NCBI GenBank assembly: GCA_934279105.1
Contig: CAKQWR010000084.1
Span: 1-8,461, forward strand
Direction: 5' to 3'
DNA: 8,461 nt
DNA from: an uncultured Oribacterium sp.
GTDB lineage: Bacteria > Bacillota > Clostridia > Lachnospirales > Lachnospiraceae
In this document: positions 4,697 to 8,461 of the stretch, in pieces
How the letters are laid out: each line of letters opens with the position of its first letter
Numbering within the stretch: position 1 is the stretch's first letter
Made by a program: the position numbers and the translations under genes
The notes under the pieces: generated by a model
The model's input: the letters and a program-made list of their open reading frames with translations, nothing else
What the model was told of the DNA's origin: nothing
Databases searched by the model: none

Positions 4697-6904
4697 TTAC
4701 TTCTGTGTCGCAGCGGCCACGGAATCGAATTTGTCGGAAAGCTCCGTTGCTTCGTGGTATGGCCGAACGAGGGCCCAGATGCCGAGAACGACGAGGGCGA
4801 TCGCTACGATGGTGAAGATACCGAAGTGTGCTTCACCGGTGAAGAGGCCGCCGATCTGATAGATGACTGTGCCGACGCAGTACGCGAGTCCGCACTCCCA
4901 GCCGATGGCTCTCCAGGTCCACTTTGCGTTGTTCATCTCACGACGGATCGCACCGATGGCTGCGAAGCAAGGTGCACAAAGCAGGTTGAATGCGAGGAAG
5001 CTATAGCCGGCAGCAGCACCGGAGTAGTTGGCCTGTACGAGGTTCCAGATCTGGTCGCCTGCCTCTGCAAGCTCCTCAGCGCCTTCATAATGGAAGAGGA
5101 TTCCGAAGGTACCTACGACATTCTCTTTTGCGATGAGACCGGTCACAGCTGCAACAGCGGACTTCCAGTCCGGCCAGCCAAGCGGTGTAAAGATCCAGGC
5201 GATGGCATTACCGAAGGCCGCAAGGATGGAGTTATCCATGTCGACCATACCGAACTGACCGTCCTGCACACCGAAGGAGGATGCGAACCATACGATGATG
5301 GTAGACAGAAGGATGATCGAACCTGCCTTCTTTACGAAGGAAGAACCACGCTCATACATGGACTTCAGAATATCTACCGGTCTCGGAAGATGGTATGCCG
5401 GAAGCTCCATAACGAATGGTGCCGGATCACCTGCGAACCACTTCGTCTTCTTCAGGACGATACCGGAGAAGATGATAGCGGCGATACCGAGGAAGTAAGC
5501 GGATGGTGCGATCCAGGAAGCGCCACCGAATACGGCACCTGCGAGGAGCGCGATGATCGGGAGCTTCGCGGAACACGGAATGAAGGTCGTGGTCATGATC
5601 GTCATGCGACGGTCACGCTCGTTCTCGATGGTTCTCGATGCCATGACACCCGGAACACCGCAGCCGGAGCCGATCAGCATCGGGATGAAGGACTTACCGG
5701 AGAGACCGAAACGACGGAAGATACGATCCAGGATAAACGCGATTCTCGCCATATAACCACAGCCCTCGAGGAAGGCGAGGAAGAAGAACAGGACGAGCAT
5801 CTGCGGCAGGAAGCCGAGCACTGCACCGATACCAGCGACGATACCGTCGAGCACGAGGCTCGTCAACACCTCACCGGTGCCGAGTGCACTGAGGATTCCC
5901 TCGAAAAGTCCCGGAATTGATGGCAGTTCGCAGAGGCCGAAGAAAGACCATGGGTCGGAGCCGAACAGGACATCATTGACCCAGTCCGTACCGATCGCAC
6001 CGATCGTCGAAATGGAGATGTAGTACACAAGCCACATAACGACAGCGAAAATCGGGAGCGCCAGGAAACGGTTCGTGACGATGCTGTCGATACGATCCGA
6101 CATGGACATCTGACCGACATGCTTTTTCGTGTACGCTGCGGCGATCATATTCTGAATGTAGGTATAACGCTCGTTTGTGATGATGGACTCCGCGTCATCA
6201 TCCTCGGCCTTTTCAACCGCAGCGATGACGGACTCGACATCCACGTTCTGGCCGGCGCCGATCATCTCATGACGAATCTTGTCGTCACGCTCGAAGAGCT
6301 TAACAGCGAAAAATCTCTTCTCGCCCTCCGGAACATACGGCGCGATCTTCTCCTCGATTTGGAGAATCGCATCCATCACCTCTGCAGAGAAGCTGTGCAC
6401 GATTTCGGTCGAACCGGTCTGCGCCTCATGAATCGCAAGCTCGGTTGCTTCCTTGATCCCCGTACCGTTCAGTGCAGAAATCTTCACTGCCTTGCAGCCC
6501 ATGTACTTTTCAAGCTGGTCGAGGCGGATCTGGTCACCATTTTTCTCCACGACGTCCATCATATTGACGGCCATTACAACCGGAATTCCGAGCTCCTTCA
6601 ACTGGGTCGTAAGGTAAAGGTTACGCTCGAGGTTTGTACCATCTACGATGTTCAGAATTGCATCCGGCTTCGTGTTGATGAGATAGTTTCTCGCAACGAC
6701 CTCCTCCAGTGTATATGGAGAAAGTGAATAAATACCCGGAAGATCCGCGATGGTCACATCTGCGTGGCCCTTCAGCTTGCCTTCCTTCTTCTCTACTGTA
6801 ACGCCCGGCCAGTTACCAACATACTGGTTCGATCCGGTCAGCTGGTTAAACAGCGTCGTCTTACCGCAGTTTGGATTACCTGCGAGTGCAATCGTGATTG
6901 CCAT
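4697..6904 (-). CDS. feoB: Ferrous iron transporter FeoB
   Basis: This is the inner-membrane Fe(II) transporter of 735 residues with an N-terminal G domain. The GTPase motifs are G1 GNPNCGKT (9-16), the switch region NWPGVTVEKKEG (31-42) with T36, G3 DLPG (54-57), G4 NMMD (114-117) and G5 SAL (143-145). A helical GDI-type linker of mainly charged residues follows to about 270. From about 279 come the membrane segments with the two conserved Gate-type regions. These hold FLEGCGYMARIAF (378-390), GSGCGVPGVMASRTI (412-426), FIPCSAKLPII (441-451) and GLIAKENVVGTFGIL (589-603), all typical of active FeoB. The length is normal for the full-size form without a fused FeoA domain, consistent with two separate feoA genes upstream. 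GGGGG lies about eight bases before the ATG. The gene is intact and shows no sign of decay. Confidence 0.98.
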   Translation of the reverse strand: MAITIALAGNPNCGKTTLFNQLTGSNQYVGNWPGVTVEKKEGKLKGHADVTIADLPGIYSLSPYTLEEVVARNYLINTKPDAILNIVDGTNLERNLYLTTQLKELGIPVVMAVNMMDVVEKNGDQIRLDQLEKYMGCKAVKISALNGTGIKEATELAIHEAQTGSTEIVHSFSAEVMDAILQIEEKIAPYVPEGEKRFFAVKLFERDDKIRHEMIGAGQNVDVESVIAAVEKAEDDDAESIITNERYTYIQNMIAAAYTKKHVGQMSMSDRIDSIVTNRFLALPIFAVVMWLVYYISISTIGAIGTDWVNDVLFGSDPWSFFGLCELPSIPGLFEGILSALGTGEVLTSLVLDGIVAGIGAVLGFLPQMLVLFFFLAFLEGCGYMARIAFILDRIFRRFGLSGKSFIPMLIGSGCGVPGVMASRTIENERDRRMTIMTTTFIPCSAKLPIIALLAGAVFGGASWIAPSAYFLGIAAIIFSGIVLKKTKWFAGDPAPFVMELPAYHLPRPVDILKSMYERGSSFVKKAGSIILLSTIIVWFASSFGVQDGQFGMVDMDNSILAAFGNAIAWIFTPLGWPDWKSAVAAVTGLIAKENVVGTFGILFHYEGAEELAEAGDQIWNLVQANYSGAAAGYSFLAFNLLCAPCFAAIGAIRREMNNAKWTWRAIGWECGLAYCVGTVIYQIGGLFTGEAHFGIFTIVAIALVVLGIWALVRPYHEATELSDKFDSVAAATQK

Positions 6905-6997
6905 TTGTTTTTCCCCCTCTACGATTTTTCATGCTCCGCCACGTCCTTCGTGGTCAAAGCTTCCATCCGGGCACCGCCCGCTCTGTATCTTCTAGGC

Positions 6998-7228
6998 TCA
7001 GGCTTTCGTCTCGACCTGTACCATCTCGGCATCCGCCTTCCGCACGGAAAGCTCATAGCCACGTACGGTGATCTCGATCGGATCGCCGAGCGGCGCTGCC
7101 TTACGTACATGAAGCGTGGTTCCCTTCGTGATTCCCATATCCATGATTCTTCTCTTGATGGCACCCTCGCCGGTGATCTTTGCTACGACGCAATCCTCAC
7201 CTGGCTGAATCTCTCTTAATGTTTTCAA
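6998..7228 (-). CDS. feoA: FeoA family protein, TTG start
   Basis: This is a 76-residue cytoplasmic SH3-like protein that supports FeoB in Fe(II) uptake. The pattern LREIQPGEDCVVAKITGEGA, then RRIMDMGITKGTTLHVRKAA, PLGDPIEITVRGYELSVRKA and a short tail is the standard FeoA fold signature: the LxxMGxxxGxxL-type turn and the GDPxxxxxxGxxLxLRxxxA-type strand pair. The codon at the natural start is TTG (7226-7228). An AGGAGGG site lies seven bases upstream and no better ATG is near, so a TTG start is well supported and may lower translation relative to feoB. It is the second feoA of the operon. It lies 55 bases after the first and 93 before feoB; that second gap contains a small CCACG/CGTGG hairpin (6939-6953). 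Confidence 0.93.
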   Translation of the reverse strand: MKTLREIQPGEDCVVAKITGEGAIKRRIMDMGITKGTTLHVRKAAPLGDPIEITVRGYELSVRKADAEMVQVETKA

Positions 7229-7283
7229 CTCTGTTCCCTCCTGTTTATCTATAAGGCGCAGACACGCTGCGGATTATACTCTT

Positions 7284-7502
7284 TTACGCACTGATCATGA
7301 CCTTGCGGGCCATCGTCTCGTCCAGTGCCAGTCTCGACTCCTTCACCTGTACGATCAGATTGCCGCGATTACAGGAAACGATCTTCACCTTGCCTCCGGC
7401 ATAGAATCCCAGTGACTCCAGGAAATGCTGTGTCTTATCATTTCCTCCGATGCGCTGAATCTCATATTCTTCACCCTGTGTTCCCATCGATAATGGCATC
7501 AT
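7284..7502 (-). CDS. feoA: FeoA family protein, first gene of the feo operon
   Basis: This 72-residue SH3-like protein is more diverged than the second FeoA. It keeps the family outline: GEEYEIQRIGGNDKTQHFLESLGFYAGGKVKIVSCNRGNLIVQV, then ESRLALDETMARKVMI. The LESLGFYAGGKVKIV turn corresponds to LxxMGxxxGxxL, and RLALDETMARKV to the last strand. The GDP motif of classic FeoA is replaced by NRGN. In Clostridia such double FeoA arrangements are common, with the diverged copy first; whether both contact FeoB is not known. AAAGGAGG lies four bases before the first ATG and seven before a second, adjacent ATG, so either could be used. The predicted transcript start lies about 140 bases upstream. Confidence 0.88.
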   Translation of the reverse strand: MMPLSMGTQGEEYEIQRIGGNDKTQHFLESLGFYAGGKVKIVSCNRGNLIVQVKESRLALDETMARKVMISA

Positions 7503-7645
7503 CGTACCTCCTTTACATGATGTTTATAGCAGCGCCGAAGCAGTCTTCGTATCCTCTCATCGACGACGCCGCTGTCCGGTGCCCGATGAGGCCGCCACAT
7601 CTACATAGAAATATGAATTAGCCTCGTCTAATTAGATGAGCCTAA
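7503..7645 (-). promoter_or_regulatory. Structured 5' leader of the feo transcript
   Basis: If the promoter at 7653-7681 is used, the feo mRNA has a leader of about 140 bases. It can form CTCATCG/CGATGAG (7556-7562 with 7584-7590) around a G+C-rich loop, and CGAAG-CAGT-CTTCG (7536-7549) close to the ribosome binding site. No known riboswitch consensus is recognised and there is no U-run terminator. The first 28 bases form part of the operator dyad at 7618-7645. Confidence 0.3.
7618..7645. promoter_or_regulatory. 28-bp imperfect palindrome over the predicted feo transcription start
   Basis: The dyad runs from TTAGCCTCG through a central TCTAATTAGA to TGAGCCTAA. It is symmetric except for two mismatched pairs. 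The outer TTAG-CC/GG-CTAA ends resemble DtxR/IdeR-type iron boxes (TTAGG...CCTAA). Its right end overlaps a CTAACTT half-site (7642-7648). It lies at or just downstream of the predicted feo start point, a position suited to repression. The divergent DtxR-like gene is the likely binding protein; this is inferred from context. Confidence 0.55.
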
Positions 7646-7652
7646 CTTCACG

Positions 7653-7681
7653 TTAGTAAGTTAGCACTAACTTTTTTTCAA
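7653..7681 (-). promoter_or_regulatory. Predicted feo operon promoter with an iron-box palindrome in its spacer
   Basis: On the minus strand there is TTGAAA (7676-7681), a 17-base spacer and TACTAA (7653-7658). An overlapping alternative is TTGACT with TAACTT. The spacer is occupied by a perfect 16-bp palindrome, AAGTTAG-CA-CTAACTT (7658-7673). This matches the half-site AGGTTAG/CTAACCT of DtxR/IdeR operators at most positions. Binding of an iron-loaded regulator here would directly exclude RNA polymerase, giving the expected iron-repressed, low-iron-induced control of feo. Confidence 0.6.
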
Positions 7682-7706
7682 GTCAATAGATTTCGCTAAA
7701 ATAATT

Positions 7707-7721
7707 AGTTATATCTAACTT
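7707..7721. promoter_or_regulatory. Third AAGTTAG-type operator-like site
   Basis: AGTTATATCTAACT (7707-7720) is a partly symmetric site containing a full CTAACTT half-site at 7715-7721. It lies about 35 bases upstream of the predicted feo -35 box and about 60 bases upstream of the regulator's -10 box. It could extend the feo operator or take part in autoregulation. Spacing between its halves differs from the main site, so it is weaker evidence. Confidence 0.35.
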
Positions 7722-7773
7722 TCTGGTAATACGAAATCCCGGCGCAGTTCTATGGCTGAAAAATCGAAATCTA

Positions 7774-7782
7774 TGCTATACT
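7774..7782 (+). promoter_or_regulatory. Predicted extended -10 promoter of the DtxR-like regulator
   Basis: TG-C-TATACT (7774-7782) matches an extended -10 box, with only a weak -35 candidate (GCTGAA/CTGAAA near 7755-7761). Transcription would begin near 7789 and give a leader of about 45 bases ending in AAAGGAG seven bases before the ATG. It is separated from the feo operators by about 55 bases. Confidence 0.5.
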
Positions 7783-7835
7783 ATCGGAGATTAAAGTTTA
7801 TGGCTCTACCATATGTTTTTTAAAGGAGTTTCGAT

Positions 7836-8291
7836 ATGAGTACGTATGCGACACATGAGTCGTCGGAGAATTATCTGGAGAGTATTCTGATGCTGGCGAT
7901 GAGTCAGCAGGTGGTGCGTTCCATCGATATCGCGAATCTGCTGGGATTTTCGAAGCCGTCGGTTTCGGTGGCGATGAAGCACCTGCGCGAGGAGGGGATG
8001 ATCACGGTGGATGGCAATGGCTACATCGCGCTGACAGAGGCCGGGATGGCGGCGGCGAAGGCGACCTATGAGAAGCATGTGGTGATCACGAATATGCTGG
8101 TGCGGCTCGGGGTGAGTGCGTATACGGCGGGTCAGGATGCCTGCCGGATCGAGCATGTGCTGAGTCCGGAAACCTTCGAGAAGCTGAAGGAGCACTATCT
8201 TAGGTTGCCGGACGTCGAGGACAGCGATGAGTACCGGAAGCTGCAGACGATCAAAAACTTCGTCCAGACCGTCCCGGGGCGACAGGACTAA
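7836..8291 (+). CDS. DtxR/MntR-family metal-dependent repressor, probably iron-responsive
   Basis: This 151-residue regulator is divergent from feo. Residues about 8-70 form a winged helix-turn-helix (ENYLESILML, VRSIDIANLLGFSKPSVSVAMKHLR, then GMITVDGNGYIALTEAG). Residues about 71-145 form the helical dimerisation and metal-binding domain. Likely metal ligands are H81, C103, E106 and H107 (ACRIEHVLS). The Cys at 103 corresponds to DtxR C102 and not to the Glu of MntR, which favours iron sensing. The residue matching DtxR M10/MntR D8 is N12, which is unusual. There is no C-terminal SH3-like domain, so it is the short MntR-like form. Its place beside AAGTTAG palindromes at the feo promoter suggests it represses feo when iron is plentiful. 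The ATG at 7836 has AAAGGAG seven bases upstream. Confidence 0.9.
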   Translation: MSTYATHESSENYLESILMLAMSQQVVRSIDIANLLGFSKPSVSVAMKHLREEGMITVDGNGYIALTEAGMAAAKATYEKHVVITNMLVRLGVSAYTAGQDACRIEHVLSPETFEKLKEHYLRLPDVEDSDEYRKLQTIKNFVQTVPGRQD

Positions 8292-8302
8292 GTTTTTCGT
8301 TA

Positions 8303-8340
8303 AGCCGGATTCTCGAAGGGCCGGCTGATTCGCATTTTTT
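8303..8340 (+). terminator. Probable terminator of the regulator gene
   Basis: AGCCGG (8303-8308) pairs with CCGGCT (8321-8326), with an inner TTC/GAA pairing in the loop. A run of six T (8335-8340) follows after eight bases. The gap between stem and T-run is longer than ideal, so termination may be partial. It begins 11 bases after the stop codon. Confidence 0.5.
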
Positions 8341-8386
8341 AAACACTGCTTTTTAACATGCAAAAGTGCTGCTGCACCAGCTGGTG

Positions 8387-8452
8387 ATATGCTCCCTTCT
8401 AGGTAGACAAGAGAAATAATAAAAATCTTGTCCTGCTTGGAAGGGAGCATAT
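8387..8452. repeat. Nested perfect inverted repeats at the right edge
   Basis: ATATGCTCCCTT (8387-8398) is an exact inverted match to AAGGGAGCATAT (8441-8452). Inside it, GACAAGA (8406-8412) matches TCTTGTC (8426-8432) around an A-rich 13-base loop. TTTGTCTTT follows. Immediately before it lies a separate perfect palindrome, CACCAGCTGGTG. It could be a large terminator-like hairpin or the outer end of a mobile element whose body lies to the right; the window stops too soon to tell. Confidence 0.5.
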
Positions 8453-8461
8453 TTTGTCTTT

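Noticed and set aside
4682..5920. 412-codon plus-strand open frame opposite feoB
   Set aside because: Its composition (many Asp, Glu, Arg, Thr) is that of an antisense shadow, and feoB is unambiguous on the other strand.
7806..8450. 214-codon minus-strand open frame opposite the regulator
   Set aside because: It is His/Arg/Leu-rich as expected for the reverse of a conserved gene. It runs through the regulator's terminator and promoter regions and has no recognisable domain.

Overview
The window looks like chromosomal DNA from an anaerobic Clostridia bacterium, probably a Lachnospiraceae relative. The signs are a moderate G+C content, AGGAGG-type ribosome binding sites, a feoA-feoA-feoB operon followed by a small Cys-rich FeoB-associated membrane protein, a two-domain DtxR-family regulator, an archaeal-type prolyl-tRNA synthetase, and a VOC protein resembling the C-terminal domain of clostridial KDPG aldolase fusions. 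The taxon is inferred from gene content and style; no marker gene here settles it.

Layout: all genes but the last lie on the minus strand. From right to left they are two FeoA proteins (7502-7284 and 7228-6998), FeoB (6904-4697), the FeoB-associated protein (4438-4214), a beta-propeller lactonase (3783-2704), chorismate synthase (2537-1323), a VOC/glyoxalase-fold protein (1191-808) and the N-terminal part of ProRS (488 to beyond position 1). The DtxR-like regulator (7836-8291, plus strand) is divergent from the feo operon. The spacer between them carries several copies of the half-site AAGTTAG/CTAACTT, one inverted pair lying between the -35 and -10 of the predicted feo promoter. The right half is therefore a self-contained ferrous-iron uptake module with its probable repressor. 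The left half is housekeeping metabolism (sugar-acid or pentose-phosphate side reactions, the shikimate pathway, tRNA charging).

The unusual content lies in the spacers. (1) A modular G+C-rich hairpin repeat with the core ATCACGGGGATG occurs twice in opposite orientation (808-633 and 3882-3960). It has a conserved first hairpin and linker and a variable last hairpin. (2) In the second copy the last hairpin is replaced by a 268-bp inverted-repeat element (3954-4221). Its outer 48 bp pair without a break on the plus strand, and its right tip supplies the stop codon of the FeoB-associated gene. (3) Two tandem, related hairpins (4514-4630) lie between feoB and its small partner gene. Their G-U pairs and one compensatory A-U/C-G difference point to a plus-strand RNA, opposite to the surrounding genes. 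(4) The right edge carries a 12-bp perfect inverted repeat with a second nested inverted repeat, which may be a large terminator or the start of a mobile element.

No rRNA, tRNA, CRISPR array, transposase or known riboswitch could be supported.
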